DNA from: Defluviitaleaceae bacterium
Lineage (GTDB): Bacteria > Bacillota > Clostridia > Lachnospirales > WQUN01
Direction: 5' to 3'
Assembly: GCA_009780585.1 (NCBI GenBank)
Contig: WQZS01000005.1
Span: 82,285 to 146,284, forward strand
Length of the DNA: 64,000 nucleotides
Of the stretch, positions 53,758 to 62,424 are shown in pieces (the first letter of the stretch is position 1; every line of letters starts with the position of its first letter). The notes below the pieces were generated by a model that worked only from the letters and a program-made list of their open reading frames with translations, was not told the DNA's origin and did no database searches. A program made the translations under genes and the position numbers.

Positions 53758-54539
53758 AAGAACTTATAAAACCCGTTGTTGAAGAAAGCAAAACGTTAGT
53801 CAAGCCTGTTTATGAGGATCTGGCAAAACCGGCAGTTAAAGAATTCGGAACAACTCTCGGGCGTGCTGTTCATGCACTATTATTTCCTGTGCGTGGTTTA
53901 TGCTGGGGGTTTGAAAAAATAGAGAAAGTTGTATACGAAGGTTTAGAAAAAAGGCTTGCAAAAGTGCCGCAGGAAAAACAACGTACTCCAGAACCTGAAA
54001 TTGCTGTACCGGTAATGCAAGCACTAACATATACCGCTCAGAATGACACATTGCGTGAGATGTATCTCAATCTGTTGGCAAACGCAATGAATAGTGATTA
54101 TGATAAAGCTGTTCATCCCTCTTATGTGGATATAATTAAGCAAATGAACCGCTTGGATGCACTTGTTTTCTCGAAACTCGCCAAATATGCAGAAAAATAT
54201 ATCAAAACTATTACCCCAACTGTATCTGTAAAAGGGCAAGGGAAGTTTTTTATAAACGCAATGCCACAATGGTTTTTAGGTTGGACGATAGAGAGTTTTG
54301 ATATATTTGACATATCTGCTTGCTTAGTACGACTATCTCGATTAGGTCTTATTGAGTTAATGTATGAACGAATAACAGGAACAGATGGTTACGATGAATT
54401 GAAGTCTTCGGATTTCATCGTTTCTATATTCAATAGATATGTAGCGAGAAACCCTGCTATGGAGTTGGAAATAACAGCTACTAATAATGTCTTATATATT
54501 AATGAATTTGGACAAAGATTTTCTAAGGCTTGTTTATAA
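53754..54539 (+). CDS. DUF4393 (Abi-alpha-like) protein in the RM operon
   Basis: The 261-aa product matches the DUF4393 pattern: an N-terminal amphipathic/hydrophobic region (GTTLGRAVHALLFPVRGLCWGFEKIEKVV), then EIAVPVMQALTYTAQNDTLREMYLNLLANAMNS and a winged-helix-like C-terminal part (LSRLGLIELM). DUF4393 members are linked to abortive infection. The start overlaps the hsdS stop (ATGA), giving translational coupling. AT-rich like hsdS. Its presence suggests the island is a composite phage-defence locus. Confidence 0.85.
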   Translation: MKELIKPVVEESKTLVKPVYEDLAKPAVKEFGTTLGRAVHALLFPVRGLCWGFEKIEKVVYEGLEKRLAKVPQEKQRTPEPEIAVPVMQALTYTAQNDTLREMYLNLLANAMNSDYDKAVHPSYVDIIKQMNRLDALVFSKLAKYAEKYIKTITPTVSVKGQGKFFINAMPQWFLGWTIESFDIFDISACLVRLSRLGLIELMYERITGTDGYDELKSSDFIVSIFNRYVARNPAMELEITATNNVLYINEFGQRFSKACL

Positions 54540-54553
54540 GTGGAGGATTTTTA

Positions 54554-57500
54554 ATGACCCATTACAACCCCATCGCCTGCACCAACGAATCCACCGTCGT
54601 AGCCGAATATAACGCGGAAGACAGAGCAGCATCGGAATACCAATCCGAAGCCGATTTGGAACGTGAATTTATCCGCTTACTCTCTGAGCAGGGTTACGAA
54701 CGTTTGACATTCACCAACGAAGCAGCTCTTATCGCAAACTTGCGGAAACAGCTTGAAGCGTTAAACGGCATCTCCTTTTCCGATGGTGAATGGGAACGGT
54801 TCTTCGGCGAATGCATCGCAAGCTCCAATATGGGGATCGTGGAAAAGACCCGCAAAATACAGGATGGCGATACGATCCAATTCCTTAAACGCGACGACGG
54901 CAGCACCAAAAATATAAAACTGCTCGACAAAAAGAACATCCACAACAACCGCTTGCAAGTGATTAACCAGTACGAGGAAGAAGCGGGAACGCACGGCTCA
55001 CGGTATGATGTGACGGTATTGGTGAACGGTTTGCCCCTTGTACATATAGAGTTAAAACGGCGGGGCGTGGCAATCCGCGAAGCGTTTAACCAAATCAAGC
55101 GATACCAGCGTGACAGCTTTTGGGCGGCAAGCGGGCTTTATGAATATATACAAATCTTCGTGATTTCCAACGGAACCAACACCAAATATTACAGCAATAC
55201 CACCCGCGAGGCTCACATCAAGGAGTTGGGTGGGGGTAAACGCCGTAAGAATAAGAAGACTAGCAACAGCTTTGAGTTTACAAGCTATTGGGCTGATGCG
55301 AACAATAAGGTTATCGCCGACCTTGTGGATTTTACCAAGACGTTTTTCGCCAAGCATACGCTGTTGAATATCTTGACGCGGTTTTGCGTGTTTACAAGCG
55401 AGGAACTGCTGCTTGTTATGCGTCCGTATCAAATCGCGGCTACGGAAAAGATATTGAGGCGGATTGTTTGTTCAAGCAATTATAAAAAGACCGGGACGGT
55501 TGCCGCAGGTGGGTATATATGGCACACCACGGGCAGCGGTAAGACCTTGACGAGTTTTAAAACGGCACAACTCGCTACGGGGTTGGAAAGCGTTGATAAG
55601 GTACTGTTTGTGGTTGACCGTAAAGACCTTGATTATCAAACGATGAAAGAGTATGACAAATTCCAAAAGGACGCGGCGAACGGCAGCAAATCCACGCGGC
55701 AGCTTGAAAAGAACCTTACAGACCCGAACGCCCGCATCATCGTTACAACCATACAAAAATTGGACGTTTTTATCGGCAAGAACAAAGCACACGATATTTA
55801 CAAAAAGCACGTTGTTATTATCTTCGACGAGTGCCACCGCTCCCAATTCGGGGAAATGCACCGGAAGATTGTTAAGGCGTTTAAGCAATATCACTTGTTC
55901 GGCTTTACGGGTACGCCCATTTTCGCGGTCAACGCGGGAACGGGCGGTAGCCCCCTGTTGCGGACTACGGAGCAGGCGTTCGGCGATAAACTGCATACAT
56001 ACACGATTGTGAACGCAATCAACGATGGAAACGTGCTGCCGTTCCGCATTGATTTTATCAATACCGTAAAGGCAAAGGACGGTATCGAAGATAAAAACGT
56101 GCGGGCGATAGATGTAGAAAAAGCGATGTCAGCCCCTGAGCGTGTCCGTGAAGTGGTGGCGTATATACTCGAACACTTCGACCAAAAGACCAAGCGCAAT
56201 GTGTTCTATACCCTAAATGAACAACGCGTGGCGGGTTTTAATTCTATTTTTGCCGTGTCCTCCATCCCGATGGCGATGAAATATTATGAGGAGTTCAAAA
56301 AACAGCTCGCGGAGAAGAATAAGAAGTTAAAGGTTGCTACGATATTCAGTTATAGTGCCAACGATGATGACCCCGAGGATGCCCTGCCCGATGAAGACTT
56401 CGAAAATGACAGGCTCGACAAAAGCTCCCGTGACTTCTTGGAAGCGGCGATTTCCGATTATAACGAAGCGTTTAAGACGAAATATGATACGTCTGCCGAC
56501 AAGTTTCAAAATTTTTATAAAGACCTCTCCCAACGTGTTAAGAGCCGAGAGGTTGATTTGTTAATCGTTGTTAATATGTTCCTGACGGGTTTCGACGCTA
56601 CCACGCTCAACACACTTTGGGTAGACAAAAACCTTAAAATGCACGGTCTGATACAGGCGTATTCCCGTACCAACCGCATACTCAACAGCGTTAAGACCTT
56701 CGGCAATATCGTGTGCTTCCGTGACTTAAAACAAGCTACCGATGACGCGATTGCGTTGTTCGGTGACAAGGAAGCGGGCGGCGTGGTGCTGCTTAAAACG
56801 TATGATGATTATTACAACGGGTTTGACCATAACGGTGAATATAAACAGGGGTATGTTGAATTAATCGCCGAGTTAACAGATAAGTTTCCGCTTGGCGAGG
56901 CGATTATCGGCGAAGAGGCCCAAAAGGAATTTATCCGTTTATACGGTGCGATTTTGCGCTTGAAAAATATTTTAACGGCGTTTGATGACTTCGCAGGGAA
57001 CGAAATCCTAAGCAATAGGGACTTTCAAGATTATCAAAGCGTTTATATCGACTTGTACCGGGATTTGCGCCCGAAAACCGACGGCGACAAAGAAAATATT
57101 AATGATGACATTGTGTTTGAGTTGGAGCTGATTAAGCAAATTGAGGTCAATATCGATTATATCTTGATGCTGGTGGAGCAGTACAATGCCGGTAACCGCG
57201 AGGATAAAACCCTGTTGGCATCCATCCAAAAGGCTGTTAATTCGAGTATGGAGCTACGCAGCAAAAAAGAACTAATAGAAGGGTTTATCGCCCGGGTCAA
57301 TTTGGATGGCAGGGTTAGTGATAACTGGCAACGCTTCGTACGGGAGCGGAAAGAGGAAGACTTAACGGCATTGATTGCCGACGAAAAGTTGAGAGAGGAC
57401 GAAACCCGCAGGTTTATAGACATGGCGTTCCGCGACGGTACGCTAAAGACCACGGGGACGGATATAGATAAAATCATACCGCCTTTATCTCGATTCGGCG

Positions 57501-57580
57501 GGGGCAATCGAATTGAGAAGAAACGGGGTATCATCGAAAAGTTGACGGGGTTTTTCGAAAAATACTTGGGACTGGTATAA
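54554..57580 (+). CDS. hsdR: Type I restriction endonuclease subunit
   Basis: The 1008-aa motor and nuclease subunit has an N-terminal PD-(D/E)xK nuclease region with YDVTVLVNGLPLVHIELKRRG (~155-175), then SF2 helicase motifs: Walker A HTTGSGKTLTSFKTAQ (~325), VVDRKDLDYQT, DECH box IIFDECHRSQFGEMHRKI, GFTGTPIF, and motif VI LIQAYSRTNRILN. A helical C-terminal domain binds the methylase complex. ATG 54554 follows GGAGG at 9 nt. Length is usual. The gene order hsdM-BRO-hsdS-DUF4393-hsdR makes one operon closed by a terminator. Confidence 0.96.
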   Translation: MTHYNPIACTNESTVVAEYNAEDRAASEYQSEADLEREFIRLLSEQGYERLTFTNEAALIANLRKQLEALNGISFSDGEWERFFGECIASSNMGIVEKTRKIQDGDTIQFLKRDDGSTKNIKLLDKKNIHNNRLQVINQYEEEAGTHGSRYDVTVLVNGLPLVHIELKRRGVAIREAFNQIKRYQRDSFWAASGLYEYIQIFVISNGTNTKYYSNTTREAHIKELGGGKRRKNKKTSNSFEFTSYWADANNKVIADLVDFTKTFFAKHTLLNILTRFCVFTSEELLLVMRPYQIAATEKILRRIVCSSNYKKTGTVAAGGYIWHTTGSGKTLTSFKTAQLATGLESVDKVLFVVDRKDLDYQTMKEYDKFQKDAANGSKSTRQLEKNLTDPNARIIVTTIQKLDVFIGKNKAHDIYKKHVVIIFDECHRSQFGEMHRKIVKAFKQYHLFGFTGTPIFAVNAGTGGSPLLRTTEQAFGDKLHTYTIVNAINDGNVLPFRIDFINTVKAKDGIEDKNVRAIDVEKAMSAPERVREVVAYILEHFDQKTKRNVFYTLNEQRVAGFNSIFAVSSIPMAMKYYEEFKKQLAEKNKKLKVATIFSYSANDDDPEDALPDEDFENDRLDKSSRDFLEAAISDYNEAFKTKYDTSADKFQNFYKDLSQRVKSREVDLLIVVNMFLTGFDATTLNTLWVDKNLKMHGLIQAYSRTNRILNSVKTFGNIVCFRDLKQATDDAIALFGDKEAGGVVLLKTYDDYYNGFDHNGEYKQGYVELIAELTDKFPLGEAIIGEEAQKEFIRLYGAILRLKNILTAFDDFAGNEILSNRDFQDYQSVYIDLYRDLRPKTDGDKENINDDIVFELELIKQIEVNIDYILMLVEQYNAGNREDKTLLASIQKAVNSSMELRSKKELIEGFIARVNLDGRVSDNWQRFVRERKEEDLTALIADEKLREDETRRFIDMAFRDGTLKTTGTDIDKIIPPLSRFGGGNRIEKKRGIIEKLTGFFEKYLGLV

Positions 57581-57600
57581 CCGGGAATACAATAAATAAT

Positions 57601-57629
57601 GGGAGCTTCATCAGCGGCTCTCTTTTTTT
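57601..57629 (+). terminator. Intrinsic terminator after hsdR
   Basis: GGGAGC (57601-57606) pairs with GCTCTC (57617-57622, one G-T pair) followed by seven T. It ends the restriction operon and separates it from the next effector-like gene. Confidence 0.8.
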
Positions 57630-57712
57630 GTTTACAAAACCGTATTTGAGCTAGTAACAACCAACCGCCGTATACAAAGGAAACGACATTCAAAAGGAAT
57701 GGTGAGCAAAAC

Positions 57713-59620
57713 ATGGCGGACCCGACTAGGGAAGTATTCAAGTACGAAAGTTTGGATGCGCGCGTCACAAGCAGGGATACCAAAGGACAGGAAACCACCC
57801 ATTCCTTGGGTGCGTCCATACGCGACGCCGTTTCGGGTTTGCGGAGCCGTTGGTTCGGTAAGGAGCGGCGGTTAAAGAACGAATACCTCAAGGCTGATGA
57901 AAACTTGAATAAGGTGATGAATACCCCGCGTTCCGTCAACAGCAAAGAGGATTTGCTTAAAATGAACAGGGAAATCACCGAAGCGTACCGCAAGGCTTTC
58001 GACGCCATGTTAAAGATAGCGGAACAATACAGGAAGTCAAGCGACCCCAGGCGTAATTTTTTAGCGGGGCAAATGGGCAGGCAGCTTACGCAGATGCAGA
58101 CCAACCGCGGGCACCTCACGTCCATGATGCAGAAGGGGATTTCGGATTATGACAAACCGGACAAAAGGGTAGAAACGAAGGCGCTTTTTTCCAAATCCCC
58201 CGAGGAATTCTTTAGGGAATCGGAAATCACCAGGTTTAACAATATGACGAAATTCAACGCCGGGGCTATGAACACCGTGTTCAAGGCCAAGGAAAACGAA
58301 AAGGACGTCATCGTCAAGCCCGGTAATATGTTCCTTAAGCATGAAAAGGATTTCGATGATAAGGGCAAGGTCTCCGCGACTATTTACCGCGGCGATCAGG
58401 ACAGCGAGGAATTCGGCAGGATTGCCTACTGGAGCCAGCATGACAAGCTCGGGTACGACGGTAAGGATGACCTTTTCACCGTGGATAAGCCTTTATATAA
58501 GAATGTATACAACAAGAAAACGAAGCAGATCGAGCAAACGCTGGTGGTGGAAAGCGAACAGAAGCGTACCATCGAGTCGGCCTTCCGTGACCAGGGCGCG
58601 TTCGCGGTTTCGCAGCTTTTGGGCTTTGATGTCATCGTACCTACCAAGCTGGGCGTGGACGAAAACAACCGCTATGTGTCCACCATGGACATGGCGGACG
58701 GTACACCCGCTTTCAAATACAACCCGTATTTGACCGAGGCGTATAAGGATGAAGTGGTAAAGAACATTGACAAAGCGAACTTCTCGCCCAAAGCCACAAA
58801 GAAAGAAAAGGACCGCTTGCTGAACATGACGGACCCGAGCTTGCAAAGGGAGATGTCGAAGCTGGCCATCGTCGATATCATCATCGGCCAGGAGGACAGG
58901 CACACCGGCAATTTCTTCATCAGCGGCAAGCCGGGCAATTACAAGGTTACGGGGATCGACAACGACTTTTCCTTCGGCATGGGCAGCAGCCCTTCGACGA
59001 AGGAGGAATCTCGCCAATACGAAAAAAACGAGGAAGCCTACGCCATTGGCAAGGGTACCGCCTTTGGGCAGAACCCCGCGCATATCTATACCTCGCTCCC
59101 CGTCGTTTCGCAGGAAATCAAGGACAGCGTGATGAAAATAACACCGGATGATTTACGCAATGTACTAAAAGGCACCGTCGATATGGGTGACAAGGGTACG
59201 GAACGTATCGAAGCCGCCGTAAAACGACTGGAAGCCGTGCAAAATCACCTCAAGCAATGCAAGGTTATCCCCAAAGGCAAGGATTACAACGAACATACGG
59301 CCCAAATGCTGCTGCCGCCCGTGGATACGATAGCGAAGCCCAACCCCCCCATGTACGACGTCGGCAAGATGGTGGATTACAAGCACCCCGCGATGGAGGG
59401 TACGAAAACCAGTTCCCCCATGTACACCCTTTTTAGCGAAACCGTTGAAAACAACAGACGGTTTAAGTCCGAAAAGCATGTAAAAGGAACGAACTTTAAC
59501 GATGTAGACGAGCAAATACGGGAGGACAACAAGGACCTGTTTTCCGCTCCCCCTTCCAAGTCAAAACCCGTAACAAAACCCGTCGGCAAATCAAATCCGG
59601 CTCCAAGGTTTACAAAATAA
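57713..59620 (+). CDS. PI3/4-kinase-like (atypical kinase) protein with basic tail (candidate T4SS substrate)
   Basis: In 635 aa the N-terminal ~190 residues are helical and basic. Residues ~195-490 show a kinase of the PI3K/PI4K/HipA type: NAGAMNTVFKAKENEKDVIVKPGN (ATP-binding lysine candidate), SAFRDQGAFAVSQLLGF, then IVDIIIGQEDRHTGNFFI. The DRHxxN element matches the catalytic loop of lipid-kinase-like enzymes, and VTGIDNDFSFG is a DxD/DFG-like metal motif. The tail (TKPVGKSNPAPRFTK) is basic. No signal peptide or membrane helix. Target could be lipid or protein; this is not readable from sequence. It is the first gene after the restriction island. Confidence 0.8.
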   Translation: MADPTREVFKYESLDARVTSRDTKGQETTHSLGASIRDAVSGLRSRWFGKERRLKNEYLKADENLNKVMNTPRSVNSKEDLLKMNREITEAYRKAFDAMLKIAEQYRKSSDPRRNFLAGQMGRQLTQMQTNRGHLTSMMQKGISDYDKPDKRVETKALFSKSPEEFFRESEITRFNNMTKFNAGAMNTVFKAKENEKDVIVKPGNMFLKHEKDFDDKGKVSATIYRGDQDSEEFGRIAYWSQHDKLGYDGKDDLFTVDKPLYKNVYNKKTKQIEQTLVVESEQKRTIESAFRDQGAFAVSQLLGFDVIVPTKLGVDENNRYVSTMDMADGTPAFKYNPYLTEAYKDEVVKNIDKANFSPKATKKEKDRLLNMTDPSLQREMSKLAIVDIIIGQEDRHTGNFFISGKPGNYKVTGIDNDFSFGMGSSPSTKEESRQYEKNEEAYAIGKGTAFGQNPAHIYTSLPVVSQEIKDSVMKITPDDLRNVLKGTVDMGDKGTERIEAAVKRLEAVQNHLKQCKVIPKGKDYNEHTAQMLLPPVDTIAKPNPPMYDVGKMVDYKHPAMEGTKTSSPMYTLFSETVENNRRFKSEKHVKGTNFNDVDEQIREDNKDLFSAPPSKSKPVTKPVGKSNPAPRFTK

Positions 59621-59647
59621 AATACATGATGAAAGGCAGGACCATTA

Positions 59648-60877
59648 ATGCTGGAATTTAACGAGCATCTGCAAGGCATACTTGAGCGGAAGGAAATCCT
59701 TAACCATAAGGCCGCGCTCAGGAATATCGACAACTACGGCAAAACCCAACCCATCTACACGAAGCCGTTGCAACACCTCAGCCCCGACATCAAGTGGCAC
59801 AAGGACGATTTCGAAACCTTGCATAAGATGCTGTATTTTCAGGAGCACATGGACGCGGAAATAGCGGACAAGAGAAAACGGGAGCTGAATGAAGAGGAAA
59901 GCAATGATTTCGAACACAGGACGCAGAGCTTCAATTCACAAAGCGTCGATATCGTGCGGGGACTGGAAGAAATGGCAAAGACCCGCAACATGATGGAATT
60001 GTGCGATGAAATCGGAAAAGGCCCCCGCAATTATTCGCTCCTGCTTACGGGTGAGCCCCATTCCCGCGAATCCGAGCGGGAAGTGCAACGCACGGCCAAG
60101 GAGGTCAAGGAGGTTTTACAGCAGAGACTCATCGCCACGCAAAAAATGCTGGACGAAAAAATCGAAAACCTATCCTACATGGGGGCCGAAAACGATAAGA
60201 AAAAGAATCACTTCCGCCTGATGTACGCCGGGAACAATACCTCCGACTTCAACGACAAGCTAAACGACGAAATGCTGGGCGAACCCGTAACCGCGGGGCA
60301 GGCCCGCATGAACGCGTATTGCAAGTCCATGTTTGAGCAAAACATGAACGGTATGTTGGGTGCGTACGACACCGTTGAAAGTAAGTGCAAGAATATCTTC
60401 ATCGGCGGCAAGAGCCTGTATGAAATGTCGGATTCGGAGAAGCTGCTGTTCCAATCCGACGAACACCGCAACCAATGGATGATGAACAAGCTGGTTATCG
60501 CCGCCGCGGAGGGCAAGGAAAAAATCACGGCCTCCCCCAATCCCGACAACCCCAACCAAAAAATCGATATCAGTCCGTCGGCGGCCGAATTTAAGAACGT
60601 CCCCAAGGGGACCGGGTTAAAGGGCCGATTGCAAGACGTATGCGACATGTTTATGGACTACGGCTTACTTAAAACCCCCTTTGAAATGATTCGCAGGGGC
60701 GTTGATAAAATAAAAGCCGGCATCAAACCCATATCCATGGACGACCTGGCCAAAAGCGACAAGCAAAAATCCCGTGCCACCCAATGGCTGGAAAAACATG
60801 AAGATAACCCGCACGAACAGCACAAAAAGAACGTTAAAATAAAAGGGTCGGATTTGCCCACCCCCAAGAAAAGGTAG
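59648..60877 (+). CDS. Soluble protein with shared IxGKS module and basic tail (candidate T4SS substrate)
   Basis: The 409-aa protein has helical coiled regions at ~60-190 (ADKRKRELNEEESNDF; SEREVQRTAKEVKEVLQQRL). The module NIFIGGKSLYEMSDSEKLL...NKLVIAAAEGKEKITASPNPDNPNQKIDI (~235-300) matches those of 45817 and 48406. The end is basic (HKKNVKIKGSDLPTPKKR). AAAGGCAGG is upstream of the ATG. It is followed 11 bp later by the YbjN-like gene, suggesting co-expression and possible chaperoning. Function unknown. Confidence 0.72.
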   Translation: MLEFNEHLQGILERKEILNHKAALRNIDNYGKTQPIYTKPLQHLSPDIKWHKDDFETLHKMLYFQEHMDAEIADKRKRELNEEESNDFEHRTQSFNSQSVDIVRGLEEMAKTRNMMELCDEIGKGPRNYSLLLTGEPHSRESEREVQRTAKEVKEVLQQRLIATQKMLDEKIENLSYMGAENDKKKNHFRLMYAGNNTSDFNDKLNDEMLGEPVTAGQARMNAYCKSMFEQNMNGMLGAYDTVESKCKNIFIGGKSLYEMSDSEKLLFQSDEHRNQWMMNKLVIAAAEGKEKITASPNPDNPNQKIDISPSAAEFKNVPKGTGLKGRLQDVCDMFMDYGLLKTPFEMIRRGVDKIKAGIKPISMDDLAKSDKQKSRATQWLEKHEDNPHEQHKKNVKIKGSDLPTPKKR

Positions 60878-60888
60878 GAGGTCATACA

Positions 60889-61362
60889 ATGGCAAAAGCG
60901 CATGAAATCGCCGAAGCGGTAAGGGTTTTTTTAGGCAGCTTCGGTGAGGAATACCAATATGACGCCACGGCCGAACAGTTTGAATTTGACGTCGAACTAA
61001 AGTGCCGTTTGGCGGGTACCCGAATGTTTATAGCCGCGCAGGACGACGGGCTGACCCTGTATACCGCCGTCAACGTGTTGGCGGACCCCGACAACAGGCC
61101 CGCAACCGCCGAATATATCGTACGGGCCAATCACGGGTTGTTGTGCGGCGGTTTTGAGATGGACATGGACAACGGGTCCATCAACTACAAAACCTTCATC
61201 CATTGCGGCGGCGCACCCCCGGCCGAGCTGGATTTGAAAGTAGGGATGGCTATGTCCATCGCCGCGTTGAATCGGTTCGGCGATGGTTTTATCGATGTGA
61301 TCAATAACGAAAAGACGCCCGAGGACGCCGCAGACGAAGCCAAGGGCCTGAGGAGGGATTAA
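60889..61362 (+). CDS. YbjN-fold protein, possible secretion chaperone
   Basis: The 157-aa protein follows the YbjN pattern: HEIAEAVRVFLGSFGEEYQYDA, strands ending RMFIAAQDDGLTLYTAV, then VRANHGLLCGGFEMDMDNGSINYKTFIHCGG and a closing helix LKVGMAMSIAALNRFGDGFIDVIN. Knowledge of the family: YbjN proteins have the same fold as type III secretion chaperones of the CesT class. It sits between two effector-like genes, as type III chaperones do. GGAGG is 8 nt upstream. The chaperone role is an inference from fold and position. The acidic C-terminal tail (KTPEDAADEAKGLRRD) may be flexible. Confidence 0.75.
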   Translation: MAKAHEIAEAVRVFLGSFGEEYQYDATAEQFEFDVELKCRLAGTRMFIAAQDDGLTLYTAVNVLADPDNRPATAEYIVRANHGLLCGGFEMDMDNGSINYKTFIHCGGAPPAELDLKVGMAMSIAALNRFGDGFIDVINNEKTPEDAADEAKGLRRD

Positions 61363-61363
61363 C

Positions 61364-62377
61364 ATGGGATGGCTGGAAGAGATGGATAAAAAAATTGACA
61401 GGATTGAAAACAAGATCTTCGATTTCATCGACGACCCGATCGGGACGGCGGCGAAAGGAGTCCAGCAGGTAATTTACGGGACTATCTACGAAATCGGCGC
61501 GCTTTTTGGGCTTAAGGGACTCTTCGGGATACGTAAATTAGACCAAAACGGGTTTGACCAAAACGGCTTGAAGATGATAAACCGGGAGGAATATAACCGG
61601 TTAAGGGCCCCAAAGGGACCCGCTAAAGCCGACAATGAAACCACCGTTGAGTTGAAAAAGATCAACGAAAAACTAAAGGGATACGAAACGTTCATCAATG
61701 AAACGAGGGAAGCCCAGGCAAAGGCTCGCAGGGAGGAACTGGCAAAAGCACCCCTGCCGGAAATCCCCAAAACGACGCAGCCAAAACCGCTGTATTCACA
61801 GGAAAAGGCGAACGCGCCCTTACCGGAAATCCCCCAACCGACGCAGCCAAAACCGCTGTATTCACAGGAAAAGGCGAACGCGCCGTTGCCGGAAATCCCC
61901 CAACCGACACAGCCAAAACCGCTGTATTCGCAGGAAAAGGCGAACGCACCGTTGCCGGAAATCCCCCAATCGACGCAGCCAAAACCGCTGTATTCGCAGG
62001 AAAAGGCGAACGCGCCGTTACCGGAAATCCCCAAAGCCCAAGGTAGGGAAAACAAGCCGCTTCCTCCCGTACCGGAAAGTAAAGCGAAGGATGGTAAACC
62101 CTTGCCGCAAATACCCGGAAGGCAGCCCATGTCCGAAAAGGATTTGGATAATGTAGTCAAGAAATCGGATGTTAAGCCCCTCAACCTGCCGAGCTGGCAA
62201 AACAAGGACAAGGTACCCCTCAACAAGGACGGGCGCCCCATGACATTGTCGGAACGTTTGAACCTGCCGGGCAGGAATACGTACAACAGCAAAAAGCTCC
62301 CCCCGTCGGAACCGAAGAAGGACGAACCGGCAAAGGAAAAGGCACCTGCTCCGATGCTACCCAAAAAGAAAAAGTAA
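61364..62377 (+). CDS. Proline-rich repeat protein with basic tail (candidate T4SS substrate)
   Basis: In 337 aa an N-terminal ~100 residues (EEMDKKIDRIENKIFDFIDD...GLFGIRKLDQNGF) precede four perfect-length 22-residue repeats built on APLPEIPQPTQPKPLYSQEK, then variants PLPPVP and PLPQIP. The end is KAPAPMLPKKKK. PxxP cores next to basic residues and an invariant Tyr (PLYSQ) resemble eukaryotic SH3 ligands and some bacterial effectors such as EspF and Tarp, which is only a resemblance. The start codon is one nt after the YbjN gene stop (TAACATG). No signal peptide. Confidence 0.78.
   Translation: MGWLEEMDKKIDRIENKIFDFIDDPIGTAAKGVQQVIYGTIYEIGALFGLKGLFGIRKLDQNGFDQNGLKMINREEYNRLRAPKGPAKADNETTVELKKINEKLKGYETFINETREAQAKARREELAKAPLPEIPKTTQPKPLYSQEKANAPLPEIPQPTQPKPLYSQEKANAPLPEIPQPTQPKPLYSQEKANAPLPEIPQSTQPKPLYSQEKANAPLPEIPKAQGRENKPLPPVPESKAKDGKPLPQIPGRQPMSEKDLDNVVKKSDVKPLNLPSWQNKDKVPLNKDGRPMTLSERLNLPGRNTYNSKKLPPSEPKKDEPAKEKAPAPMLPKKKK
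61748..62035 (+). repeat. Four 66-bp tandem repeats plus a partial unit
   Basis: Units at 61748-61813, 61814-61879, 61880-61945 and 61946-62011, with the first 24 bases of a fifth to 62035. DNA identity between units is high (only a few third-position and Pro/Ser changes), so the array looks recent and able to expand or contract in frame. Confidence 0.95.
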
Positions 62378-62424
62378 ACAATTTTCTGTAAAAACGCAAA
62401 GGGTTGTTTTATCTGTGTTGCCCC

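Noticed and set aside
61748..62035. CRISPR array
   Set aside because: The 66-bp units are contiguous, in frame and lack spacers; no cas genes. No other regular repeat-spacer array was seen.
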